From Aquimarina sp042434915 (lineage in GTDB: Bacteria > Bacteroidota > Bacteroidia > Flavobacteriales > Flavobacteriaceae): a DNA stretch of 64,000 nucleotides. Under the pieces are notes generated by a model, which was not told where the DNA came from, made no database searches, and worked only from the letters and a program-made list of their open reading frames with translations. Where the stretch lies: contig NZ_CP170198.1 of assembly GCF_042434915.1 (NCBI RefSeq), forward strand, positions 2,728,001 through 2,792,000, given 5' to 3'. Both the position numbers and the translations under genes were made by a program. Below, one piece after another: positions 28,474-37,086 of this stretch; position 1 is the first letter of the stretch, and each line of letters starts with the position of its first letter.

Positions 28474-29415
28474 ATGCCAACCGCAGTTACAGAAGCAAAA
28501 TTTTTTGCTTGTAATCAAAGTACCGAACTTGCCGAAAAAATTGTTTCTATTTATGGGGCTACGTTAGGAAAAGTAATCACCTCGACCTATAGTGATGGAG
28601 AGTTTCAACCTTCGTTTGAAGAATCTGTACGAGGATCCCGCGTTTTTATCATTGGGTCCACCCATCCTAACTCGGATCACCTGATGGAAATGTTATTAAT
28701 GTTAGATGCCGCAAAGCGAGCTTCTGCAAGACACATTACGGCTGTGCTCCCCTATTACGGTTGGGCAAGACAGGATCGCAAGGACAAACCTCGTGTACCA
28801 ATTGCTGCAAAGTTAGTTGCCAAAATGCTAGAAACAGCTGGTGCAACTCGAATTATTACTATGGATTTGCATGCAGATCAGATTCAAGGATTTTTTGAAA
28901 AACCTGTAGATCATCTTTTTGCATCTACTGTATTTTTACCCTACTTACAATCGCTAAATTTACAAAATTTAACGATTGCCTCTCCAGACATGGGAGGTTC
29001 AAAGCGAGCGTATGCCTATTCAAAAGCACTTGCAAGTGATGTTGTTATTTGTTATAAGCAACGTGCTAAAGCTAACGTGATTTCCCATATGGAATTAATA
29101 GGTGATGTAACAGGTAAAAATGTTGTGTTAGTCGATGATATGGTTGATACTGCAGGAACCTTGACCAAAGCTGCAGATCTTATGATGGAAAGAGGTGCTT
29201 TAAGCGTACGGGCCATCTGTACACACCCAATATTATCTGGAGATGCATACACTAGAATCGAAAATTCAAGATTACAAGAATTAATTGTTACCGATTCGAT
29301 ACCTTTAAAACAAGCTTCAGAAAAAATTAAAGTAGTAAGCTGCGCAAATTTATTTGCAGATGTGATGCACCGCGTGCATCACAATGAGTCTATAAGCTCA
29401 AAATTTATAATGTAA
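28474..29415 (+). CDS. prs: Ribose-phosphate pyrophosphokinase
   Basis: Makes PRPP from ribose 5-phosphate and ATP for nucleotide, His and Trp synthesis. Visible motifs: ATP-site loop YGWARQDRKD (about residue 95), MDLHADQIQGFF (catalytic His region, about 130), and the PRPP loop VVLVDDMVDTAGTLTKA (about 217). 313 aa, normal class I length. rplY follows after 26 bp; co-transcription of prs and rplY is common in bacteria. Confidence 0.97.
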   Translation: MPTAVTEAKFFACNQSTELAEKIVSIYGATLGKVITSTYSDGEFQPSFEESVRGSRVFIIGSTHPNSDHLMEMLLMLDAAKRASARHITAVLPYYGWARQDRKDKPRVPIAAKLVAKMLETAGATRIITMDLHADQIQGFFEKPVDHLFASTVFLPYLQSLNLQNLTIASPDMGGSKRAYAYSKALASDVVICYKQRAKANVISHMELIGDVTGKNVVLVDDMVDTAGTLTKAADLMMERGALSVRAICTHPILSGDAYTRIENSRLQELIVTDSIPLKQASEKIKVVSCANLFADVMHRVHHNESISSKFIM

Positions 29416-29441
29416 TTAATAACTCGTAATATAATTAAAAA

Positions 29442-30062
29442 ATGAAATCATTAACAATCAATGCATCTCAAAGAGAAAGCGTAGGTAAAAAATCAACAAA
29501 AGCCATACGTAATGCTGGACAGGTACCTTGTGTAGTTTACGGTGGAGACACTGTTACACACTTTGCGGCTCCAGAATTGGCTTTCAAAGATTTAGTGTAC
29601 ACTCCAGACGTTCATACCGTGGTAATTGCGTTGGATAATGGAACAAAAATTAACGCTATCCTACAGGACATACAGTTTCACCCTGTAACCGATAGAATTT
29701 TACATATTGATTTTGTAGAAATTTTTGACGATAAACCTATCACAATTGAGCTTCCGTTTAGAACAACAGGAAACTCAAAAGGTGTTCGTAACGGTGGTGT
29801 GTTACGTTTTAATTTAAGACGTATAAAGGTAAAAGGACTAGCTTCAAAATTACCAGACGTTATCGAAGGAGATATCACCAATTTGAAAATTGGAAACAAA
29901 TTATATGTTACTGATGTAGCAAGTGATGATTTTTCTATTCTTCACCCAGATAATACAGTTATCTGTATGGTTAAAACATCTCGTAACGTGGTTGCAGATG
30001 ATGAGGATGAAGAAGAAGAAGGCGAAACACCAGCTGCCGAGGCACCAGCTGCTGAAGCTTAA
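29442..30062 (+). CDS. rplY: 50S ribosomal protein L25/general stress protein Ctc
   Basis: Ribosomal protein binding 5S rRNA. The N-terminal L25 domain (residues 1-90, SQRESVGKKSTKAIRNAGQVPCVVYGG) is followed by a beta-rich TL5/Ctc C-terminal domain (about 95-180) and an acidic, Ala/Glu-rich tail (DDEDEEEEGETPAAEAPAAEA). 206 aa. Second gene of the prs-rplY unit, followed by a strong terminator. Confidence 0.96.
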   Translation: MKSLTINASQRESVGKKSTKAIRNAGQVPCVVYGGDTVTHFAAPELAFKDLVYTPDVHTVVIALDNGTKINAILQDIQFHPVTDRILHIDFVEIFDDKPITIELPFRTTGNSKGVRNGGVLRFNLRRIKVKGLASKLPDVIEGDITNLKIGNKLYVTDVASDDFSILHPDNTVICMVKTSRNVVADDEDEEEEGETPAAEAPAAEA

Positions 30063-30082
30063 GCTATCAAATCAAACAATTT

Positions 30083-30118
30083 AAAAGCATTCTGATTTAT
30101 TTTCAGAATGCTTTTTTT
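30083..30118 (+). terminator. Terminator of rplY
   Basis: Thirteen-bp stem AAAAGCATTCTGA / TCAGAATGCTTTT (30083-30095, 30103-30115) followed by T residues. Confidence 0.9.
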
Positions 30119-30145
30119 ATTTTTACTCTTTATTTACAATGCTTA

Positions 30146-30248
30146 GCGTGACCCAAAAGGGTCGGGCTATACACTTGTACTCCTCAATTGTTTTTTTTTG
30201 AGATTCTCAAAAAAACAATCTGCGGGGTATCGCTACTATCCCTCACGC
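30146..30248 (-). ncRNA. Structured intergenic element, copy 1 (possible flavobacterial RNA motif)
   Basis: Minus-strand reading starts GCGTGAGGGATAG and ends with AGCCCGACCC TTTT GGGTCACGC. Outer arms GCGTGA / TCACGC pair; GACCC/GGGTC forms a 3' hairpin; a long middle hairpin ATTGTTTTTTT...AAAAAAACAAT is seen. A second copy with the same layout but different, still complementary stem bases lies at 59398-59506. It may belong to a known Bacteroidota conserved motif such as Flavo-1; I could not test this. Just upstream of pth but on the opposite strand. Confidence 0.5.
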
Positions 30249-30260
30249 AAAAAATGAAGT

Positions 30261-30887
30261 ATGCGTTTATTATTTAAAAAATACTTTCGCAAGAGCGCAA
30301 GTAAAAACATAGAAGATCCAATGAAAAAATTTCTAATTGTAGGACTAGGAAATATTGGCCCAAAATATGACAATACACGCCATAATATAGGTTTTAAAGT
30401 TCTCGACACACTTGCTCAAGAAGAAAATCTAACATTTGAAACGCAAAAACTTGGAGACCTTACGACTTATAAATACAAAGGAAAAAACTTAATTTTACTT
30501 AAACCCAATACCTATATGAATTTAAGTGGTAAAGCTGTACGGTACTGGCTAGAAAAAGAAAAAGTGCCTATAGAAAACCTTTTGATCGTCACCGATGATC
30601 TCAACTTGGATTTTGGTATGCTACGCTTAAAAGGTAAAGGCAGTGCTGGGGGTCATAATGGACTTAAAGATATTCAGGCACAACTAAACACCTCCAACTA
30701 CGCACGTTTTAGATTTGGTGTAGGTGCGAGTTTTGGTAAAGGCAGACAGGTAGATTATGTATTAGGCACTTGGGATAAAGATGAAATGACCGCACTTCCA
30801 GAACGTATTGATACAGTGCTACAAGCCATTAAATCATTTGCTACAGCGGGACTTAGCAATACCATGTCTAGCTTTAACGGAAAATAA
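30261..30887 (+). CDS. pth: Peptidyl-tRNA hydrolase
   Basis: Releases peptides from peptidyl-tRNAs that drop off the ribosome. The catalytic His and neighbours are in NTRHNIGF, and conserved segments KPNTYMNLSGKAV, DDLNLDFG and GSAGGHNGLKDI follow. From the Met at 30261 it is 208 aa with a basic 20-residue leader MRLLFKKYFRKSASKNIEDP before MKKFLIVGLGNIG; the Met at 30321 would give the canonical length. I keep the upstream start because related flavobacterial proteins often have such a leader, but this is uncertain. Confidence 0.93.
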   Translation: MRLLFKKYFRKSASKNIEDPMKKFLIVGLGNIGPKYDNTRHNIGFKVLDTLAQEENLTFETQKLGDLTTYKYKGKNLILLKPNTYMNLSGKAVRYWLEKEKVPIENLLIVTDDLNLDFGMLRLKGKGSAGGHNGLKDIQAQLNTSNYARFRFGVGASFGKGRQVDYVLGTWDKDEMTALPERIDTVLQAIKSFATAGLSNTMSSFNGK

Positions 30888-30985
30888 AGGAGAAGTCTCC
30901 GTACAATTGATTAATTTTACCCACAAACTAGAAAGTTTTAAAGATAATTCTATAATCACTTTCTCTTTATGGATCATATAACCTA

Positions 30986-31924
30986 TTGCAGTTGAAAAGG
31001 TATACAGATGCCAATACATACAATAATGATATCCCATCAGTAGTTACCATTGGTACTTTTGATGGCGTTCATATTGGGCACAAAAAAATAATTGAACGTT
31101 TAGTGGATGCTGCCAAGCAGAATGGTCTAGAATCTGTGATTCTCACCTTTTTTCCACATCCTAGAATGGTACTTCAGCAAGATTCGAATATCAAACTAAT
31201 CAACACGATTGATGAGCGTATTCAAATCATTGAAAACACAGGATTGGATAATCTGGTTATCCACCCCTTCACCCGAGAGTTCTCCAGATTTACGGCTGGA
31301 GAGTATGTAGAAAAATTATTAGTCAAAAAATTAAAAGCTCGACATGTGATTATTGGTTACGATCACCGATTTGGTCGCAATCGCAATTCTGATATTACAG
31401 ATTTAGCAACGTTTGGTATGCAAAACAATTTTACTGTCGAAGAAATTTCCAAACAGGATATTGATGATGTAGCCGTGAGTTCTACCAAAATTAGGCAAGC
31501 ACTCAATGATGGAGACATTGCCAAGGCTAATAGATATTTGGGCTACAACTTTATGCTAACTGGAAAAATTGTGCGAGGCAAAGCTTTAGGTCGTAAACTT
31601 GAGTATCCTACAGCAAATTTGGTCATTGAGGAGCGTTATAAACTTATCCCTAAGCAAGGTGTATATATAGTACAATCAAAAATTGATGGAAAAATATACT
31701 TTGGTATGATGAATATTGGGACTAACCCTACCGTTAATGGCACGCATCAAACCATAGAGACTCATTTTTTTGATGCTAGCTTTAATCTTTATGAAAAAAA
31801 GATACAAATAGAATTATTACATCGTATTCGAGAGGAAAAAAAGTTCGAGTCCTTAGAGGCCCTCAAAACTGCTATGCAAGAAGACGAAGATTTTGCTCGT
31901 GATTTTATAAATGATATGCTATGA
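30986..31924 (+). CDS. ribF: Bifunctional riboflavin kinase/FAD synthetase
   Basis: Makes FMN from riboflavin and FAD from FMN. The N-terminal FMN adenylyltransferase domain has TIGTFDGVHIGH (about residue 20) and SSTKIRQAL; the C-terminal flavokinase domain has GRKLEYPTANL and NIGTNPTVNG. 312 aa, a normal length. No ATG is available at the N terminus: TTG at 30986 (MQLKRYTD) is the likely start. Its last four bases overlap the ATG of the next gene (ATGA), so the two are translationally coupled. Confidence 0.95.
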   Translation: MQLKRYTDANTYNNDIPSVVTIGTFDGVHIGHKKIIERLVDAAKQNGLESVILTFFPHPRMVLQQDSNIKLINTIDERIQIIENTGLDNLVIHPFTREFSRFTAGEYVEKLLVKKLKARHVIIGYDHRFGRNRNSDITDLATFGMQNNFTVEEISKQDIDDVAVSSTKIRQALNDGDIAKANRYLGYNFMLTGKIVRGKALGRKLEYPTANLVIEERYKLIPKQGVYIVQSKIDGKIYFGMMNIGTNPTVNGTHQTIETHFFDASFNLYEKKIQIELLHRIREEKKFESLEALKTAMQEDEDFARDFINDML

Positions 31925-33240
31925 TTAACCGATGGTTGTTTACCCAAATAGACAACAGTGCCCTTATAGTTTTTAGGGTAATATTTGGTTTCTTAATTAT
32001 GCTCGAAGCTGTAGGCGCAATTTTTACAGGATGGATTGAGCGTACACTCATTGCTCCTAAATTTACATTTAATTTTATAGGATTTGATTTTTTGCAACCT
32101 TTACCTGGTAACGGGATGTACTATTATTACGCCATCATGGGCGTTTTTGGTTTCTTAGTTACGATCGGTTACAAATACCGTTGGAGCATGGCAGGCTATG
32201 CTATCATGTGGGGCGGTGTCTATTTTATGCAAAAAACCTCTTACAACAATCATTATTACCTATTGCTACTACTTTGCATAGTAATGCTACTATTACCCGC
32301 CGCTGATTATTTTTCTGTGGATAGCAAGCAACACCCTGAGAAAGAAAAAACCTATATGCCCCGTTGGTGTGTGCTTATAATTATTGCTCAATTGTGGATT
32401 GTATATACCTATGCGTCTGTAGCAAAATTATACCCAGATTGGATTGATGGAACCGTACCCAAAAACTTGATGGCTGCAAGAGCTTATTATCCTGTAATAG
32501 GTGCTTGGTTGCAAGCTGGCTGGGTTCGTTATTGTATTGCTTATACAGGTATTTTGTTTGATTTGCTTGTTATACCTTTATTATTGTGGCGCCGTACTCG
32601 CTTTGCGATTTTTATTGTAAGTATCTTTTTTCATTTATTTAATTCGATTGTTTTTCAAATTGGTATATTTCCTTATTTATCTCTTGGTTTCACTGTTTTC
32701 TTCTTTTCTAAAGAACGTATTCATCGATTGTTCTTAAAAAAGAAGCCTTTTTATACCGATAATAAACTACAGATTCCTAGCTATAATAAGTTTTTAATAG
32801 CAGCCCTATCAATATGGTTACTAATTCAAATAGCCCTACCCCTTCGCCACTGGTTGATACCTGGTGATGTTTTATGGACAGAAGAGGGGCATCGTTTAAG
32901 CTGGCGTATGATGTTGCGCAGTCGTTCTGGACATACAAAATTTTATATAGTAGATAAGAATATACCAAATGCTGAGCGGGAGCTCATTGATAAAAGTCAC
33001 TTTTTGTCTAAAAAACAATTTCGTACAGTGGCAAGCAAACCCGATGCTATGTGGCAATTTGCCCAACGTATTAAAGCAGCCTATGCTACACAAGGTAGAG
33101 ATATTGCAGTATATGTTGAAAGTGAAGTTTCGATTAACGGTAAACCCCGTAAAAAATTCATTGATCCCAACGTTGATCTTGCAAGCGTTTCTTGGAACTA
33201 TTTTACCACCAATCCATGGATTATAAAATACGATAAATAA
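31921..33240 (+). CDS. HTTM-domain membrane protein (vitamin K-dependent carboxylase-like)
   Basis: A 439-aa integral membrane protein with about eight helices. The opening LFTQIDNSALIVFRVIFGFLIMLE, TSYNNHYYLLLLLCIVMLLLPA, and later HLFNSIVFQIGIFPYLSLG match the HTTM family, related to vertebrate gamma-glutamyl carboxylase. The C-terminal ~120 residues form a soluble domain containing RSGHTKFYIVDK. Many bacterial members have no proven activity. Translationally coupled to ribF by a 4-bp overlap. Confidence 0.87.
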   Translation: MINRWLFTQIDNSALIVFRVIFGFLIMLEAVGAIFTGWIERTLIAPKFTFNFIGFDFLQPLPGNGMYYYYAIMGVFGFLVTIGYKYRWSMAGYAIMWGGVYFMQKTSYNNHYYLLLLLCIVMLLLPAADYFSVDSKQHPEKEKTYMPRWCVLIIIAQLWIVYTYASVAKLYPDWIDGTVPKNLMAARAYYPVIGAWLQAGWVRYCIAYTGILFDLLVIPLLLWRRTRFAIFIVSIFFHLFNSIVFQIGIFPYLSLGFTVFFFSKERIHRLFLKKKPFYTDNKLQIPSYNKFLIAALSIWLLIQIALPLRHWLIPGDVLWTEEGHRLSWRMMLRSRSGHTKFYIVDKNIPNAERELIDKSHFLSKKQFRTVASKPDAMWQFAQRIKAAYATQGRDIAVYVESEVSINGKPRKKFIDPNVDLASVSWNYFTTNPWIIKYDK

Positions 33241-33401
33241 CTTCTTTATACTACTCTTAAAGTCGCATCCCTCAAAAAACTTAAAAATGTTTTAAATACA
33301 TTAAAATCAAACTTTTAAAAAGACTATGTTTTTAATTTTAGTATTCTCCTTTTAATTACTAATTGATATTTAACAAAAAAACATATTTTAGCCCCTTGTA
33401 A

Positions 33402-33409
33402 TATTTTTG
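33402..33409 (+). promoter_or_regulatory. -7 element of the beta-helix protein gene
   Basis: TATTTTTG, a match to TAnnTTTG. It overlaps an upstream in-frame ATG at 33407, which argues that translation starts at the later ATG at 33494. Confidence 0.5.
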
Positions 33410-33493
33410 AACACTCCATATATCTTGTTAAAACTAATGCTATTTGCTTTATCAGGATATATCAAAATTATCATTAACATTAATACAACCCCT

Positions 33494-35359
33494 ATGAAAA
33501 CTTTTAAATTTAGTTTTTTAATGATTCTTTGCTGTTTGCAAGGATTTTCTCAAATTTATGTCTCACCAACAGGTGATGACACTACTGGAACAGGATCATC
33601 AACCTCACCATATAAAACCATAATTCAAGCGATAAATGCTGTACCCGTGGGTGGAACTGTTTATGTTGCATCTGGGACTTACCCCGCAACGGGACCTATA
33701 TATATCGGTAAATCTTTAACTATACAAAAAAATGGTAGTGGTGATGCTATATTAGATGCCTCTGCATGGACAAGTTCAGACACCTATGTATTAGGAATTG
33801 TGAATACGAGCAATGTAACCATTGATGGATTGACAATTAAAAACAAAATTGGTAACGGTAGTAAAGGTATTTGGATATTAGCAAATGGTGGTGCTACAGC
33901 TGATTTGTCTAACATTACGATTAAAAACTCTAAGGTTACTAATATTGGCTGGATCAGTAATAACCTTTCTGCCATTCCTAGCAGTAGCAGTATAGTCGCT
34001 AATGCTATAAAAGTTGATGGTGGTAATGGCACTTACGCTATAACCAATGTTTCTATCGATAACAATACGGTGAATAATTGTGCTACAGGATGGGGAGAAG
34101 CAATTACTGTAACTGGTAATGTGGATGGTTTTGCAATAGCAAACAATCGTGTTTTTGACATTGCGAATATAGGTATCGTAGCCGCCGGTAATTATAAATC
34201 AACTGGTGCTGAAGCTAATAATCAAGCTAGAAACGGAATCATCTCTCAAAACGAAGTATTTGATTGCATGAGTGCTATAGCTAACAGTGCCGGAATTTAT
34301 CTTGACGGTGCTAAACATTGTAAGATAATTCGTAATGAAGTGTATAATTGTGGTGTTGGTATCTCTGTAGGAGCCGAAGAAAATACATCTATAAATTACG
34401 GCGGTAATGCAATAGGTCACATTATTCACAACAATTCAATCTATCAAAACGTGATTACAGGTGCGATTTTTGGTGGTGCAATAAAATCAGGATACAGTAC
34501 TATTTTACAAGATACACAGATATATAACAACACTTTTTATAAAAATCGAACGGGCGCTGCTGTTAATGGTGTTTCGACAATCAATGGTGCGAATGTATCT
34601 GAAATTGCAAACAATTTTGGAGGAGAAGTTCATTTACAAAACAGTGATGAACTTACTTTCAAAAACAACATCGTCTACGCTAATACTAATAAAAAAGTTT
34701 TGTTAGCTAGTAGCGGTTATACAATTAGCAATTTTGAATCTGATAACAATCTTTTTTATAGAGATGGTGATACGAATATTATTATCGATATTACTGGAAC
34801 CAGTTTTAATGGATACACGACAAAAAACGGTTCTTATAATCTTACTAGTTTTAAATCCACCTTTAGTCTAGATCTAAATTCTGTAGAAGGTGATCCTAAT
34901 TTTACTGACGCTGCTATCTATGACTTTGCTTTGACTAGCAGTTCACCTGCTGTTGATAAAGGAGATGAAAATTATAGTAGTGAACTATCAGGAACTGTAG
35001 ATTTTGATGGCGATGCGCGTTATAGAAACAATAGAATTGATATTGGTAATTCTGAGTTACAAATTGGTGCTACTAATCTATCCACAACAACGCTAACTCA
35101 AAGTAGTAATAAGAGTAAGCCAATAGCTGTAGTTACCAATTCTATTCAAAAAGAAATTATTATTGATTTTGGAAATATTGCCAAAAATGCTAATGTCACT
35201 ATTTTAAATCTTACTGGACAGCAATTATTTGCCAAAAAATATTCAAGTATACAAAAAATTAGTATTGATAGTAGTAAGCTAGGTAACAATGCACAGATAG
35301 TTCTTATCAAAATCGATATAGCTGAAAAAACAAGCTATCATAAAATATACCTAAAATAA
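33494..35359 (+). CDS. Secreted right-handed beta-helix protein with type IX sorting domain
   Basis: A 621-aa secreted or surface protein. From the ATG at 33494 it has a signal peptide (MKTFKFSFLMILCCLQGFSQ), then IYVSPTGDDTTGTGSSTSPYKTI, the usual opening of pectate-lyase-like parallel beta-helix proteins, then many Asn-rich helix coils (residues about 90-520). The C-terminal ~75 residues (VTILNLTGQQLF and then IKIDI...SYHKIYLK) form a type A sorting domain for the type IX secretion system. Substrate unknown; could be a polysaccharide lyase or a binding protein. The longer frame from 33407 overlaps its promoter and is less likely. Confidence 0.88.
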   Translation: MKTFKFSFLMILCCLQGFSQIYVSPTGDDTTGTGSSTSPYKTIIQAINAVPVGGTVYVASGTYPATGPIYIGKSLTIQKNGSGDAILDASAWTSSDTYVLGIVNTSNVTIDGLTIKNKIGNGSKGIWILANGGATADLSNITIKNSKVTNIGWISNNLSAIPSSSSIVANAIKVDGGNGTYAITNVSIDNNTVNNCATGWGEAITVTGNVDGFAIANNRVFDIANIGIVAAGNYKSTGAEANNQARNGIISQNEVFDCMSAIANSAGIYLDGAKHCKIIRNEVYNCGVGISVGAEENTSINYGGNAIGHIIHNNSIYQNVITGAIFGGAIKSGYSTILQDTQIYNNTFYKNRTGAAVNGVSTINGANVSEIANNFGGEVHLQNSDELTFKNNIVYANTNKKVLLASSGYTISNFESDNNLFYRDGDTNIIIDITGTSFNGYTTKNGSYNLTSFKSTFSLDLNSVEGDPNFTDAAIYDFALTSSSPAVDKGDENYSSELSGTVDFDGDARYRNNRIDIGNSELQIGATNLSTTTLTQSSNKSKPIAVVTNSIQKEIIIDFGNIAKNANVTILNLTGQQLFAKKYSSIQKISIDSSKLGNNAQIVLIKIDIAEKTSYHKIYLK

Positions 35360-35400
35360 TACAGGAGTTCCTTTCAAAAATATTACATACTTCTATCCTA

Positions 35401-35439
35401 TTGAGCGAAGCATACCATATATACAGGTACTTCGCTCAA
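35401..35439. terminator. Strong hairpin after the beta-helix gene
   Basis: Arms TTGAGCGAAG / CTTCGCTCAA (35401-35410, 35430-35439) with an inner TACC/GGTA pair. No T run follows, so it could stop or protect the transcript, or be a palindromic repeat. Confidence 0.55.
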
Positions 35440-35564
35440 GATGGTAGAAAATATAATTTTATAAATTAGTCCCTGATGATATTTACTTTCTTACTCATTA
35501 TCGGCACGAGCCTAGAGCCATCGCGCTAGCCGTTACTTAATGTCGCTCGCGCCAGCTGGGGTTA

Positions 35565-35774
35565 CCCTCTATTGAGATTGCTAATAAAATTGCTAAAGCG
35601 CTTGATGTATCATTGGATTACTTAGTAGGTAATAGCTCCGTTATTGTTACCGACAAAAAGATATTGGAACGTATTGAAGCAATTGCCGATATGCCTCAAG
35701 ATAATCAAAACCAGATTTTCTCTGTAATTGATGCATTGATAAGAGACTACAACGCTAAAAAAGCGTATGCATAA
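35565..35774 (+). pseudogene. XRE-family regulator, 3' fragment 1
   Basis: The plus frame reads PSIEIANKIAKALDVSLDYL then VGNSSV...ALIRDYNAKKAYA and a stop at 35772-35774, the C-terminal part of a helix-turn-helix regulator (end of the DNA-binding domain plus tail). The N-terminal ~40 residues and start are missing, replaced by GC-rich repeat. A hairpin related to the terminator of the cassette regulator follows (ACCAGCCACA...TGTAACTGGT). Confidence 0.8.
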
Positions 35775-35892
35775 AAAAACCAGCCACAAATTGATGTAAC
35801 TGGTGCCTATCTTTTATTTCTTACACGTACACGCCAATCTGTGACGCCACAAGTTGCAAACTTGCGGTAGCGCATACTAGGGAACAGCTGGG

Positions 35893-36030
35893 GAGTTTAT
35901 TGATGATAATTTATTGCTTAGACAGTTTAAAGCTGTTGAGCAGATGGATGATGAAGATAAAAATACCGTATCTAAACTGATAGATGCTTTTATTACTAAA
36001 AAAAGGATACAGGATATTTCAGCTTATTAA
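35893..36030 (+). pseudogene. XRE-family regulator, 3' fragment 2
   Basis: The frame reads EFIDDNLLLRQFKAVEQMDD then EDKNTVSKLIDAFITKKRIQDISAY and a stop at 36028-36030. This resembles the tail of the intact 122-aa cassette regulator (EQFKLINQLDEEDKSTILKI). The DNA-binding half is gone. It is followed by the same AACCAGCTACA...TGTAACTGGT hairpin. Confidence 0.8.
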
Positions 36031-36278
36031 TTCATAAAAAAAACCAGCTACAAAGCAATGTAACTGGTGCTTGTCTTTTATTTCTTACTCGTACCCGTCA
36101 AGCTTTGGCGGCACCCGTCACAGACGAGCGCTAGCGGGGGAGCGATCACTCTAGCGGCAGCAGGGGTACACACTAATCTTTGACACCACAAGTTGCAAAC
36201 TTGCGGTAGCGCATACTAGGACGAGCGGGGGTACCCGCCAAGCTTTGACGGCATCCGTCACAGACGAGCGCTAGCGGG

Positions 36279-36374
36279 ATTCAAAAATTGGATGATAAAA
36301 GTAAAGAACATCTCTTTGTCCTTATGAATGCGTTTCTTAGAGATCATAAAACCAACAAGCTTATCTACAATAGA
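36279..36374 (+). pseudogene. XRE-family regulator, 3' fragment 3
   Basis: The frame reads IQKLDDKSKEHLFVLMNAFL then RDHKTNKLI; similar in pattern to the other regulator tails (Q..DD.SK...L.NAFLRD). Only about 30 codons survive. A hairpin ACCAGTTACA...TGTAACTGG follows at about 36379-36402. It converges on the tip-B immunity candidate, just as the intact regulator converges on the 82-aa gene in the cassette. Confidence 0.7.
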
Positions 36375-36539
36375 AAATACCAGTTACATCATTGTAACTG
36401 GCTCTTGTCTTTTATTTGTCTTACTTTTACCTCTCACTCAGAACGCCACTAGTCAAAGACATAGCGGTAGCGATCACTCTAGCGGCAGCAGGGGCAATTT
36501 CGCTCGCGCCAGCTGGGGGGAGAATAATTCTCGATTTTG

Positions 36540-37082
36540 CTAATCTAATTTCTTCCAGAAAATAGTATTTATTGCATTTCCCTGCCTAGTTATACCGCCT
36601 TTATAAAAATACAACAATCCTTTGAAGAGTTTTTCTTTTTGAATATTTTTATATAAGTTATGATCAGATAGAGAAGTTATGTAAATAGAGTTGTCATTTT
36701 TCAACTTTATTTCAACGAAATGAAAGGCCTCAAACGGGAAAAATTTTACTGTACTATTTCTATACCAAGAAGGCGACGCATATATTGTTAATCCCTCTAT
36801 CTCTTGTTTCTGTATTGTTTTCCGATGATTCTTTTCTTTGATCTCTATATATTCTCCATGAACTATTATTTCTTCTTTTGTACTATTGACAAAATAATCG
36901 GTAAGAAGTAATATCACTGGAATTAATTGTCCGAGAAGAATTAAGGAGAGTAACCATATAAAGTCACTTTCCTTAGTGATATATACAAAATAAATGTATG
37001 TAATGATAAAAGCTATGATTATAAAAAAGCTAAAGCCTAGATTTTTTATAATTGATTTTTTATTGATTTTGTATATACTCAT
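36540..37082 (-). CDS. Membrane protein next to RHS tip B, candidate immunity protein
   Basis: A 180-aa protein starting MSIYKINKKSIIKNLGF, with two hydrophobic helices (about residues 14-33 and 42-62) and a soluble beta-rich C-terminal part (IIVHGEYIEIKEKNHRKTI onward) resembling a bacterial PH-like domain. Its ATG is 4 bp after the stop of RHS tip B, the place where immunity genes sit in polymorphic toxin loci. A longer frame (to 37193) overlaps the tip coding sequence and is unlikely. Function is inferred from position only. Confidence 0.7.
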   Translation of the reverse strand: MSIYKINKKSIIKNLGFSFFIIIAFIITYIYFVYITKESDFIWLLSLILLGQLIPVILLLTDYFVNSTKEEIIVHGEYIEIKEKNHRKTIQKQEIEGLTIYASPSWYRNSTVKFFPFEAFHFVEIKLKNDNSIYITSLSDHNLYKNIQKEKLFKGLLYFYKGGITRQGNAINTIFWKKLD

Positions 37083-37086
37083 TTTG

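Larger units (their letters stand above)
35543..36518. repeat. Decayed region with interspersed short GC-rich repeats
   Basis: At least four repeat families recur between three regulator fragments: a 19-bp TCGCTCGCGCCAGCTGGGG at 35543-35561 and 36500-36518; a 35-bp identical repeat at 35847-35881 and 36186-36220, holding CAAGTTGCAAACTTG; a 48-bp near-identical repeat at 36091-36138 and 36231-36278; and a 26-bp repeat at 36141-36166 and 36469-36494. Base composition is far richer in GC than in the flanks. There is no intact gene. Confidence 0.75.

Noticed and set aside
35840..36280. CRISPR array
   Set aside because: Repeats are only two copies each, of different lengths, with no regular spacers and no cas genes.
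36328..36543. 71-aa plus-strand ORF
   Set aside because: It runs across a regulator fragment in a different frame and through GC-rich repeats; no start signal or protein-like composition.
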